The position numbers and the translations under genes are program-made. Shown here one piece after another: positions 1 to 4,661 of a stretch of 5,053 bases of DNA. This DNA is from Bacillota bacterium. GTDB taxonomy: Bacteria > Bacillota_C > Negativicutes > JAEYSJ01. Below the pieces are notes generated by a model. That model did not search any database and was not told where the DNA came from. It worked only from the letters and a program-made list of their open reading frames with translations. The stretch lies in the NCBI GenBank assembly GCA_023434855.1, contig JAEYSJ010000054.1, forward strand, positions 1 through 5,053. Direction: 5' to 3'. The first letter of the stretch is position 1. Each line of letters opens with the position of its first letter.

Positions 1-123
1 TATCCGAGTAACTTTAGCGAAGGACTTGCTGCTGTAAAGATAAACGGCAAGTATGGCTATATTGACGAGACCGGCAAATTTGTCATCCCGGCGCAGTTTG
101 ATTTTGCGGGGGCCTTTGAATAG
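1..123 (+). CDS. WG-repeat protein, C-terminal fragment (5' end outside window)
   Basis: Frame 1 is open from the first base and encodes about 40 residues ending at TAG (121-123). The pattern is typical of WG-repeat (KWG/WG beta-propeller-like) proteins: FSEGLAAVKINGKYGYIDE followed by TGKFVIPAQFDFAGAF. One repeat is nearly complete and the next starts at the final 'FAGAFE'. Such repeats are thought to form extracellular or surface-exposed beta structures; the ligand is unknown. The stop falls exactly where the family motif would continue with E/G-L-A-V. In another frame, 125-172 reads AVFGENGVCYRFLPRS and then stops at 173-175, which resembles the continuation of the same repeat. The gene therefore looks frameshifted close to its natural C-terminus, or ends early. 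The family call is solid; whether the protein is functional cannot be judged without the 5' part. Confidence 0.8.
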   Translation, partial: YPSNFSEGLAAVKINGKYGYIDETGKFVIPAQFDFAGAFE

Positions 124-175
124 GGCAGTGTTTGGCGAGAACGGTGTATGCTATCGGTTTTTGCCACGTTCGTAA
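124..175 (+). pseudogene. Frame-shifted tail of the WG-repeat gene
   Basis: After the in-frame TAG at 121-123, frame 2 encodes AVFGENGVCYRFLPRS from 125 and stops with TAA at 173-175. A typical WG repeat continues 'F.EGLA.V..NGK.GYI', so this peptide lines up with the expected continuation if a few bases were lost near 121-125. It is read as the displaced end of the preceding gene, not as a separate gene. The dispersed hairpin begins only five bases after this stop. Confidence 0.45.
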
Positions 176-179
176 ATTA

Positions 180-242
180 ACAGTAGGGGACGTTCCTATT
201 TTGGCACAATAAAGTTACCAAAAAAGGAACGTCCCCTACTGT
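180..242. repeat. Long imperfect palindrome (REP/MITE-like hairpin)
   Basis: Two 25-base arms (180-204 and 218-242) are complementary except for one A-A mismatch (198/224), around a 13-base loop (205-217). The outer 18 bases, ACAGTAGGGGACGTTCCT at 180-197, are perfectly matched by 225-242. The same arm sequence reappears at 5038-5053, so this is a dispersed repeat and not a local terminator; no T-tract follows on either strand. GGGGACGTTCC-type palindromes recur in Firmicute genomes and are often associated with REP-associated tyrosine (Y1) transposases; that link is from memory of the family, and no such transposase lies in this window. The element sits between the convergent WG and dehydrogenase genes, a usual place for REP-type elements. 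Confidence 0.85.
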
Positions 243-269
243 CTCTATAAACCGCCTCCAAAGACAATC

Positions 270-322
270 CATACGCGGCAAGGGGTTAACCGGTTTCCAC
301 AGTTGACCCCTTGCCGCGTATG
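270..322. repeat. Second long hairpin, unrelated in sequence to the first
   Basis: A 21-base stem pairs 270-290 with 302-322 around an 11-base loop (291-301). The outer 16 bases, CATACGCGGCAAGGGG (270-285), are perfectly complementary to 307-322. The only irregularity further in is T287 opposite G305, which still pairs as a wobble in RNA. It lies 92 bases beyond the dehydrogenase stop codon and could protect or end that transcript, but there is no U-tract on either side, so it is not a standard intrinsic terminator. With the hairpin at 180-242, 27 bases away, it may form a composite BIME-like element. No second copy is visible here. Confidence 0.7.
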
Positions 323-414
323 ACATGGCTGAACCATAAGTCTTAGACTGCAAAACCACTGCGTCCTCCGCTATTACAGCCGGAAAATTTATTGTCAATC
401 TTTTGCTCGGACGG

Positions 415-1470
415 TCAAATTAAAACAACTGGTTTAATCAAATCTTTCGGTTTATCTTTCATAAGCATTAGCGCTTTTTCTATATGTTCGAACCCATTAA
501 AGACGTGTGTGGTTAATTTTGTTAAGTCAACACGATTATATTTTACAAGTTCAATAAGCATTTCCATTCTAAGACGCCCACCCGGGCAAAGGCCTCCTCT
601 TATCTGCTTGTGCGCCATTCCGCATCCCCATGCTAAACGAGGTACCTCAAGCGCATCACCACTTCCATGGTAATTAACGTTTGAAACAACGCCTCCAGGC
701 CTAACCATAGTTACTGCTTGCCCCAATGTTTCGGTACCGCCGCCGGCCATAATAACACGATCTACACCTTTTCCTTTCGTTAAATCCATTATCTGCTCAA
801 CGATATTGCCATTTTTATAGTTAACAATATCTGTTGCCCCATAGAATTTAGCTGCTTCAATACAAGTAGGTCTGCTGCCCACGCCGAAAATTCTACCAGC
901 ACCGCTTATTTTAGCGCCTGCAACTGACATTAATCCAACAGCACCAATGCCGATGACCGCCACACTAGATCCTAACTGAATGTCCGCTAACTCCGCGCCA
1001 TGAAATCCAGTAGTCATCATATCAGTTATCATTACGGCGCTTTCTAAAGATATTTCGTCCGGCAGAAGGGCCAAATTCATATCTGCGTCATTCACATGAA
1101 AATACTCGCCAAACACGCCATCCTTAAAGTTAGAAAACTTCCAGCCTGCAAGCATGCCATTGGAATGCTGATGAAACCCGGCCTGAACTTCCATAGACCG
1201 CCAATCAGGAGTTATTGCAGGAACTACAACTTTGTCGCCAGGCTTAAAGTCTTTTACTTCACTGCCAATTTCGACAACTTCACCTACTGCTTCATGGCCT
1301 AAAATCATGTTATGACGATCACCGATTGCACCTTCAAAAACGGTATGGATGTCAGACGTACATGGAGAAACAGCTAATGGACGGACAATAGCATCATAAA
1401 TACCGGCCGTCGGCTTTTCCTTGTCAATCCACCCCACTTCATTGATACGTAGCATTGCAAATCCTTTCAT
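415..1470 (-). CDS. adh: NADP-dependent secondary alcohol dehydrogenase (isopropanol dehydrogenase), zinc-containing MDR family
   Basis: A complete 351-residue protein, collinear over its whole length with the tetrameric enzymes of Thermoanaerobacter brockii and Clostridium beijerinckii (about 352 residues). These interconvert secondary alcohols and ketones (isopropanol/acetone, 2-butanol/butanone) in the cytoplasm using NADP(H). The catalytic zinc ligands of that family are all present: Cys37, His59, Glu60 and Asp150, with proton-relay residues Ser39 and His42. The four-cysteine structural zinc loop of horse-liver-type enzymes is absent, as expected. The Rossmann motif GIGAVG is at 174-179. 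Gly198-Ser199-Arg200 and Tyr218, which bind the 2'-phosphate of NADP, are conserved. The start is ATG at 1470-1468, with AGGAGG eight bases upstream; TGA stop at 415-417. It is preceded by a sigma-54 promoter and lies downstream of a sigma-54 activator gene on the same strand. Physiological substrate and direction are inferred. Confidence 0.95.
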   Translation of the reverse strand: MKGFAMLRINEVGWIDKEKPTAGIYDAIVRPLAVSPCTSDIHTVFEGAIGDRHNMILGHEAVGEVVEIGSEVKDFKPGDKVVVPAITPDWRSMEVQAGFHQHSNGMLAGWKFSNFKDGVFGEYFHVNDADMNLALLPDEISLESAVMITDMMTTGFHGAELADIQLGSSVAVIGIGAVGLMSVAGAKISGAGRIFGVGSRPTCIEAAKFYGATDIVNYKNGNIVEQIMDLTKGKGVDRVIMAGGGTETLGQAVTMVRPGGVVSNVNYHGSGDALEVPRLAWGCGMAHKQIRGGLCPGGRLRMEMLIELVKYNRVDLTKLTTHVFNGFEHIEKALMLMKDKPKDLIKPVVLI

Positions 1471-1478
1471 TATTAAAA

Positions 1479-1484
1479 CCTCCT
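1479..1484 (-). promoter_or_regulatory. Ribosome binding site of the secondary alcohol dehydrogenase
   Basis: The minus strand reads AGGAGG, a perfect Shine-Dalgarno core, with eight bases between it and the ATG at 1470. It fixes the start codon and predicts strong translation. Confidence 0.9.
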
Positions 1485-1502
1485 GTTAAAAATATCAAAA
1501 AC

Positions 1503-1557
1503 AGATAGTATTACGAATCATCGCTATCTTAAAACTACACGCAAGCTGATTTTGCGT
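1503..1557 (-). other. Two small hairpins in the dehydrogenase leader
   Basis: In the predicted 5' untranslated region, ACGCAA (1539-1544) pairs with TTGCGT (1552-1557) around a 7-base loop, and AGATAG (1503-1508) pairs with CTATCT (1524-1529) around a 15-base loop. Both stems are perfect but only 6 bp. No U-tract follows, so they are not terminators, and I recognise no riboswitch. They may simply be chance or may affect mRNA stability. Confidence 0.3.
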
Positions 1558-1614
1558 AAAAATTCCTTGAACACGGCATGCATTCCGCATTCTCGTTCGT
1601 ACTCTTTTTCACAA

Positions 1615-1626
1615 TTGGTGCACCAA
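1615..1626. promoter_or_regulatory. 12-bp perfect palindrome at the predicted transcription start
   Basis: TTGGTGCACCAA is a perfect dyad centred at 1620/1621. It contains the TGGTG/CACCA half-sites of the upstream dyads but with no spacer. It lies just downstream of the -24/-12 promoter, overlapping or immediately following the predicted +1 (about 1627, minus strand). A protein bound here would probably block initiation or elongation. It could be a repressor operator or a low-affinity autoregulatory site; this is inference. Confidence 0.4.
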
Positions 1627-1636
1627 ATAGTTAAAA

Positions 1637-1654
1637 TTGCAATTTTTATGCCAA
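1637..1654 (-). promoter_or_regulatory. Sigma-54 (-24/-12) promoter of the secondary alcohol dehydrogenase
   Basis: The minus strand reads TTGGCATAAAAATTGCAA. This matches the sigma-54 consensus TTGGCAC-N5-TTGCA/T with the required GG-N10-GC spacing: GG at 1652-1651 and GC at 1640-1639. Only the last base of the -24 block (T for C) differs. I checked the region for other GC-N10-CC patterns and found no other good candidate. The predicted start is near 1627, giving a leader of roughly 157 bases to the ATG at 1470. Such promoters are silent without an AAA+ activator, and one is encoded immediately upstream, so regulator and target are very probably a matched pair. Confidence 0.88.
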
Positions 1655-1896
1655 AATTAACACTTATCAAAATCGACGTAAAAAATTCCTGTTCCATCAA
1701 TCACTGGCCAATTACGACCTTGCTATCCCGGCAAACTCCTTTTAAATTACGATGTTTACAGCATTGACATACTTAAGCTCACCATCTTCTTTTCCTAAAA
1801 AAGCAGCTTTTGGTTAGCCGATAAAGACTTTGCATAATACAATTCCATCCAAATATCACCCAATACTTATGAACAAAAAGACTTATTACAGCAAGC

Positions 1897-1928
1897 AAAA
1901 ACAAAAAAGTGGTGAAAAGCATCACCAC
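1897..1928 (-). terminator. Intrinsic terminator of the sigma-54 regulator gene (overlaps an activator dyad)
   Basis: On the minus strand GTGGTGA pairs with TCACCAC (1928-1922 with 1915-1909) around a 6-base loop. The stem can extend by G-U and A-U pairs at its base. TTTTTTGTTTTT follows directly at 1908-1897. This is a standard intrinsic terminator about 70 bases after the regulator stop codon. It should separate regulator transcription from the dehydrogenase, which then depends on its own sigma-54 promoter. Confidence 0.75.
1910..1927. promoter_or_regulatory. Putative activator-binding dyad, copy A
   Basis: The minus strand reads TGGTGATGCTTTTCACCA: 6-bp half-sites separated by 6 bases. 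It is identical to copy B (1974-1991) at 16 of 18 positions, including four of the six asymmetric spacer bases. The layout equals the half-N6-half form used by TyrR-type Fis-like DNA-binding domains, which this regulator's C-terminus resembles. It lies about 265 bp upstream of the -24 element. It doubles as the stem-loop of the regulator terminator. Confidence 0.55.
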
Positions 1929-1966
1929 CTCTAATGACGTTTCTTATCCAAGCTGCACGTAAATAT

Positions 1967-1991
1967 TCACCATTGGTGAAAATAATCACCA
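1967..1991. promoter_or_regulatory. Putative activator-binding dyad, copy B, with an extra half-site
   Basis: The minus strand reads TGGTGATTATTTTCACCA (1991-1974), followed one base later by a third half-site TGGTGA (1972-1967), which also makes the overlapping palindrome TTCACC-N3-GGTGAA (1966-1980). No T-tract follows, so unlike copy A it is not a terminator, which supports a protein-binding role. Its centre is 64 bp from that of copy A, about six helical turns, so both face the same side of the DNA. It begins 10 bases after the regulator stop codon. Confidence 0.6.
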
Positions 1992-2000
1992 TGATAGTAC

Positions 2001-3722
2001 TTAGCTTTTTTGCCAATGTGACAAATTGATACCATATTTAGCTGCTTTTTTTACAATTGTCGAATGATCGACCATAATTTTTTCAGCCACCTTTCGTGCC
2101 GAACCATATGTTTTAATTGCCTGTTGAAAATATTGTCGTTCAAATTCTTCTTTTGCTTCCTTATAGCTCAAAACTCGGTCGTTAACACAATACCGGGTAT
2201 CTGCCAGTAACTGTATTGCTTCTGGAATACACTCTGCCGTAATTAAATTCATTTCGGTTGTTACAATTAAGCGTTCTATTAGGTTTTCCAGTTCGCGAAT
2301 ATTTCCTTTCCAGGAATATTTCCTAAAAATATTATAAACTTCAGGCGAAAGCGACTTGTTTGTATGATATTTTTCGTTGTATATTTTAAGGAAATATTGC
2401 GTTAACGGAATAATATCACTAGTCCGTTCTCGCAACGCCGGAATATGAATTGTTAGAACTTGCAAGCGGTAAAATAAATCGGAGCGAAATTCCTTATTCG
2501 CCACCATGTTTTCCAAATTTCGGTTTGTTGCCGCAACTATTCTGGTATTTACTTTAATCAACCGCTTTCCGCCTATTCGATAAAAATCGCGGTTTTGGAC
2601 AAATCGCAGTATTTTTACCTGTAACGGCAGCGGAAGATCCCCGATTTCATCAAGCAACACCGTACCATTATCCGCCAATTCAAAAAAGCCGATTTTACCA
2701 CCTTTCTTAGCCCCGCTAAAAGCTCCTTCTTCGTAACCAAATAACTCAGACTCCAATAAGTGATCGGGAATTGCCCCGCAATTAATTTTTAGAAAAGGAT
2801 AATCTTTACGCTCACTAAAATTATGGATTAAATCGGTTACCACTTCTTTGCCTACCCCAGATTCACCGGTAATAAGAACCGGCGCATCAACTTTGGCATA
2901 CTTTTCGATATTTTTCACCAGCTCTTTCATCTGCGGACTTATAAATGTTAAGGTTGCATCTATTGCCTGCTTCTTTGTCAGGGTATTAACTATCTCGCAA
3001 TATCGGTTCAACTTCTCCTGAGATTCCCGCAATTGCTGTTTTTCGTATTCAATATCCCTTATTGTTCCGGCTACACGCAGTGGTACGCCTTGTTCATCCC
3101 GGATAGTAGTGCCAGTCGCATGAAACCAACGGTACTCGCCGTTTTTCAGGCACAGGCGATAATCAATTGAATAAGGCGTCTTTCCGGAATAATCATTCAA
3201 ATGTTCAAAGAGCGCTTTTAGGGTTCGCTCTTTGTCCTCAGGATGCAATCGGTCGCTCCAGCTACTAAGAACATTAGGAAAATCGGATTTATTTTTATAT
3301 CCTAAAACCTTACGAAATTGCTGCGACCACCAAAACTCATTCTTGAAATTTATCGGGTCACCAGCAATAACCTTCATATCCCAAGGACCTTCTGTCAAAG
3401 CAAGGCTAATAAGTTCAAAACGAGTTAGCAAGAAGTCTGCCTCTTGTTCTCTTAGCTTCTTTTGGTGAATATCGAATAAACCGCCGACAAATTGCCCTGA
3501 TATTCCTTCTTTATCTCTAGTAGTCGTGCCAACTGTTCGAAACCAACGATATTCGCCACTCTTCATCCGCACCTGATATTCTATATCAAAAGAAGTCCCT
3601 CCAGAATGATCAGCCAGATGTGAGGCAAATGCCTGCAACACCTCATCACGATCATCAGGATGAATTCTTGATGTCCAAAAAATCAGTTTCATCGCTAAAT
3701 CCGAGCATTGAGCGAAAATCAT
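2001..3722 (-). CDS. Sigma-54-dependent transcriptional activator with PAS domains (main reading frame; 5' part in another frame)
   Basis: The 573-residue frame encodes a bacterial enhancer-binding protein. Residues 16-90 are the second half of a PAS (PAS_3-like) domain; 101-230 are a full PAS domain of the same type, with matching motifs (WDM.VIAG.PIN, HP.D, GEYRWF). A short linker, probably coiled (230-255), leads to the AAA+ domain. There, Walker A GESGVGKE is at 286-293, the sigma-54-contacting loop GAFSGA at 333-338 (Ser for the usual Thr), Walker B VLLDEIG at 355-361, sensor I ATNRN at 398-402, arginine-finger region FRSDLFYRL at 412-420 and sensor II GNIRELEN at 473-480. A Fis/TyrR-like helix-turn-helix (about 541-565) ends the protein. 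The ATG at 3722 has no ribosome site and sits inside the PAS-1 region in the wrong frame; the true start is probably 3858, with a frame break near 3677-3682. Likely role: inducer-dependent activation of the downstream dehydrogenase. The ligand is unknown. Confidence 0.9.
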   Translation of the reverse strand: MIFAQCSDLAMKLIFWTSRIHPDDRDEVLQAFASHLADHSGGTSFDIEYQVRMKSGEYRWFRTVGTTTRDKEGISGQFVGGLFDIHQKKLREQEADFLLTRFELISLALTEGPWDMKVIAGDPINFKNEFWWSQQFRKVLGYKNKSDFPNVLSSWSDRLHPEDKERTLKALFEHLNDYSGKTPYSIDYRLCLKNGEYRWFHATGTTIRDEQGVPLRVAGTIRDIEYEKQQLRESQEKLNRYCEIVNTLTKKQAIDATLTFISPQMKELVKNIEKYAKVDAPVLITGESGVGKEVVTDLIHNFSERKDYPFLKINCGAIPDHLLESELFGYEEGAFSGAKKGGKIGFFELADNGTVLLDEIGDLPLPLQVKILRFVQNRDFYRIGGKRLIKVNTRIVAATNRNLENMVANKEFRSDLFYRLQVLTIHIPALRERTSDIIPLTQYFLKIYNEKYHTNKSLSPEVYNIFRKYSWKGNIRELENLIERLIVTTEMNLITAECIPEAIQLLADTRYCVNDRVLSYKEAKEEFERQYFQQAIKTYGSARKVAEKIMVDHSTIVKKAAKYGINLSHWQKS

Positions 3723-3858
3723 CAGACCAGTTAACTTTATTTTCCGGATTTATCGGTTCTCCCGCTATAACAGCCATATCCCATAACCCGGCATTAATAG
3801 CGCTAATAATTTGACTTGCTGAGCATGATAAAGACATGACCCGGTCGTTATTCTGCAT
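3655..3858 (-). pseudogene. Displaced 5' end of the sigma-54 activator (N-terminal half of PAS 1)
   Basis: From ATG at 3858 this frame reads MQNNDRVMSLSCSASQ, then AGLWDMAVIAGEPINPENK and FRSMLGFSDETDF. This is the same pattern as the start of the second PAS domain in the main frame (GPWDMKVIAGDPINFKNEF, FRKVLGYKNKSDF). It then runs into a stop at 3655-3657, while the homologous continuation (WTSRIHPDDRDE) is in the +1 frame from 3677. The switch point is a run of six T residues on the coding strand (3677-3682). Dropping one T gives DETDF-WTSRIHPDD, still about six residues shorter than PAS 2 (DF-PNVLSS-WSDRLHPED). So the gene carries a net loss of about 17 bases compared with its own paralogous repeat, or a homopolymer error on top of a natural deletion. 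Confidence 0.75.
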
Positions 3859-3863
3859 GATAA

Positions 3864-3868
3864 CCTCC
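3864..3868 (-). promoter_or_regulatory. Ribosome binding site that decides the regulator start
   Basis: The minus strand reads GGAGG, five bases before the ATG at 3858-3856. The alternative ATG at 3870-3868 overlaps this site and has no Shine-Dalgarno sequence of its own, so 3858 is preferred. No ribosome site precedes the ATG at 3722. Confidence 0.75.
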
Positions 3869-3892
3869 ATTTCGCCGCTACCGCTGACAACT

Positions 3893-3922
3893 CTAATAGT
3901 AATGAAAAAGGTTCTGTGCGAA
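3893..3922 (-). promoter_or_regulatory. Possible hybrid promoter formed by the IS end (weak)
   Basis: On the minus strand, TTCGCA (3922-3917) lies inside the IS inverted repeat and TATTAG (3898-3893) lies outside it, 18 bases apart. It reads toward the regulator start at 3858. IS6-family ends are known to supply outward -35 boxes. Both boxes match the consensus only partly, so this is a suggestion. Confidence 0.25.
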
Positions 3923-3925
3923 ATT
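3910..3925 (+). repeat. Terminal inverted repeat of an IS6-family element (one end only)
   Basis: GGTTCTGTGCGAAATT closely resembles the IS6/IS240-type terminal repeat GGTTCTG-TTGCAAAGTT. It lies 38 bases beyond the stop codon of the transposase remnant, as expected for the right end of such elements. No matching partner end is present elsewhere in the window. Confidence 0.65.
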
Positions 3926-3963
3926 TATACATTGACAAATATGCCCGATCTTTCACAAGAATC

Positions 3964-4137
3964 TCAGGCTGCGATACCCATAATTTCATTTATAAAATTA
4001 ACTTCGGAAAGGACAGATTGGATTTCTTTAATCTGTCCCTTTCTAATCATATGCATAATTTCAATTCCGCAAATTGTTTTTTCAGCAGTTTCAAAACTGC
4101 CAAATCCAAGCATAGGCTTCCGGTAGTTAAAGATGAA
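3964..4137 (-). pseudogene. IS6-family transposase, C-terminal remnant
   Basis: This frame, open between TAA at 4140-4138 and TGA at 3966-3964, encodes 57 residues without an initiator. The segments YRKPMLGFGSFETAEKTICG and IEIMHMIRKGQIKEI, and the ending VNFINEIMGIAA, match the conserved C-terminus of IS6-family DDE transposases (pattern TRPMLGFKSF..A...I.GIE.MHMIRKGQ, ending in F(I/V)N.LFG.A). The catalytic Asp and Glu residues lie upstream in intact proteins and are absent here. The family assignment rests on a characteristic motif and is fairly firm. Confidence 0.8.
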
Positions 4138-4199
4138 TTAAATGTAACAGATCTCACTAACATTCCATTATTTGTAATAACATTGTAGCCCAAAGGTGC

Positions 4200-4661
4200 T
4201 TAGCGCCATGATGTCGTAGTTGCCGCTCCACCGACTACTGAATATGCTCCAGCTGCTGTCGTCGCTGTACTATACCCATTATAAAGTTCCAATCCTCCCT
4301 TGCCAAGCGAAAATACCCCTATTCCCACTTGGGTAGCATAATAAGCTTGTCCGCCATATTGCGGTGACAGTGCTGTATAGCCATTCTTAACAAAATTCAA
4401 TGTATCGCCTGCTGTTGAACTGTTCCACCCATTATACATCCTCGAAAATCCACCAGTAACATTACTACTACCATCTACCATCAAATAAGTACCACCGCCT
4501 ATCGTTAAAGCTGCCCCGAGGCCTCCCGTTCCAGCGGTGCCGCCAGTAGCCAAAGTAAATCCCGAAACTGCTTCTGTTCCTCCACCGACCGCTTGAGCAA
4601 ATCCCATTCCAATTTCTTTGACATTGACTTTGCTAAGATCAATAGTTGGGAAAGTATTAGC
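4200..4661 (-). pseudogene. Haemagglutinin/CdiA-like exoprotein, 3' fragment (Gly/Ala-rich pre-toxin region)
   Basis: From about 4661 the frame reads ANTFPTIDLSKVNVKEIG, then MGFAQAVGGGTEAVSG and a long Gly/Ala/Thr-rich, partly hydrophobic stretch, ending with TAA at 4202-4200. Later segments, SRMYNGWNSSTAGDTLNF and ALSPQYGGQAYYATQVGIGV, resemble the region before the variable toxin tip in large two-partner-secretion haemagglutinins of Negativicutes (recalled similarity, not searched). It is the direct continuation of the upstream fragment (4505-5053) in a -1 shifted frame. The possible ATG at 4607 has no good ribosome site and is internal to the homologous region. The protein ends in TTTSWR with no identifiable toxin domain after it, so any toxin tip appears lost or replaced. 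Confidence 0.6.

Larger units (their letters stand above)
1485..2000. other. Regulatory intergenic region without a convincing gene
   Basis: About 515 bases separate the dehydrogenase ribosome site from the regulator stop codon. No open frame here has a ribosome site or recognisable protein. Reading on the minus strand, it holds: a TGGTGA/TCACCA cluster (1967-1991), the regulator terminator with a second dyad (1897-1928), a featureless A+T-rich stretch (about 1655-1896), the -24/-12 promoter (1637-1654), a 12-bp palindrome (1615-1626), and an untranslated leader with two weak hairpins (1539-1557 and 1503-1529). Confidence 0.7.
3910..4137 (-). mobile_element. Decayed IS6-family insertion sequence, 3' end only
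   Basis: The element is represented by its right terminal repeat (3910-3925) and the last 57 codons of its transposase. The left end, the catalytic DDE core and any target duplication are missing, so it cannot move by itself. It lies between the 3' end of the exoprotein fragment (stop at 4200) and the start of the regulator (3858). The 62 bases between 4138 and 4199 match nothing I recognise and probably mark the deletion or recombination junction. Confidence 0.75.

Noticed and set aside
270..322. Integron attC-like site, suggested by the GTTAAC core in the hairpin
   Set aside because: The paired RYYYAAC/GTTRRRY boxes and bulged bases of attC are missing; it is a simple perfect stem.
177..398. 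73-codon minus-strand open frame through the two hairpins
   Set aside because: It consists mostly of palindrome sequence, has no ribosome site or family resemblance, and lies in a convergent intergenic region.
325..400. tRNA-like look around 'gactgcaaaacc' (possible tRNA-Cys anticodon arm)
   Set aside because: The bases around the putative loop do not form a five-pair anticodon stem, and no acceptor, D or T arms can be drawn.
392..673. Plus-strand open frames opposite the dehydrogenase (also 1096-1302)
   Set aside because: They are antisense shadows of a fully conserved gene, with no ribosome site and no recognisable protein.
1539..1557. Riboswitch or attenuator in the dehydrogenase leader
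   Set aside because: Only 6-bp stems, no U-tract and no recognisable conserved aptamer core.
1552..1767. 71-codon plus-strand frame in the regulatory region
   Set aside because: No ribosome site or known motif, and it covers the sigma-54 promoter and palindrome, which explain the sequence better.
1795..1820. AAAAGC-A-GCTTTT mini-palindrome as a terminator
   Set aside because: The loop would be a single base and the remaining stem is almost all A-T, so it is too weak.
3232..3468. Plus-strand open frames opposite the PAS domains (also 3620-3814)
   Set aside because: Antisense to regions with clear PAS homology.
3765..3989. 74-codon minus-strand frame overlapping the regulator start
   Set aside because: It is out of frame with the PAS homology and spans the IS terminal repeat; no ribosome site.
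3836..4188. Two overlapping plus-strand frames (3836-4126 and 3916-4188), one with hydrophobic stretches
   Set aside because: The minus strand encodes the IS6 transposase tail here; the apparent membrane segments are the complement of its MHMIRKGQI-type motif.
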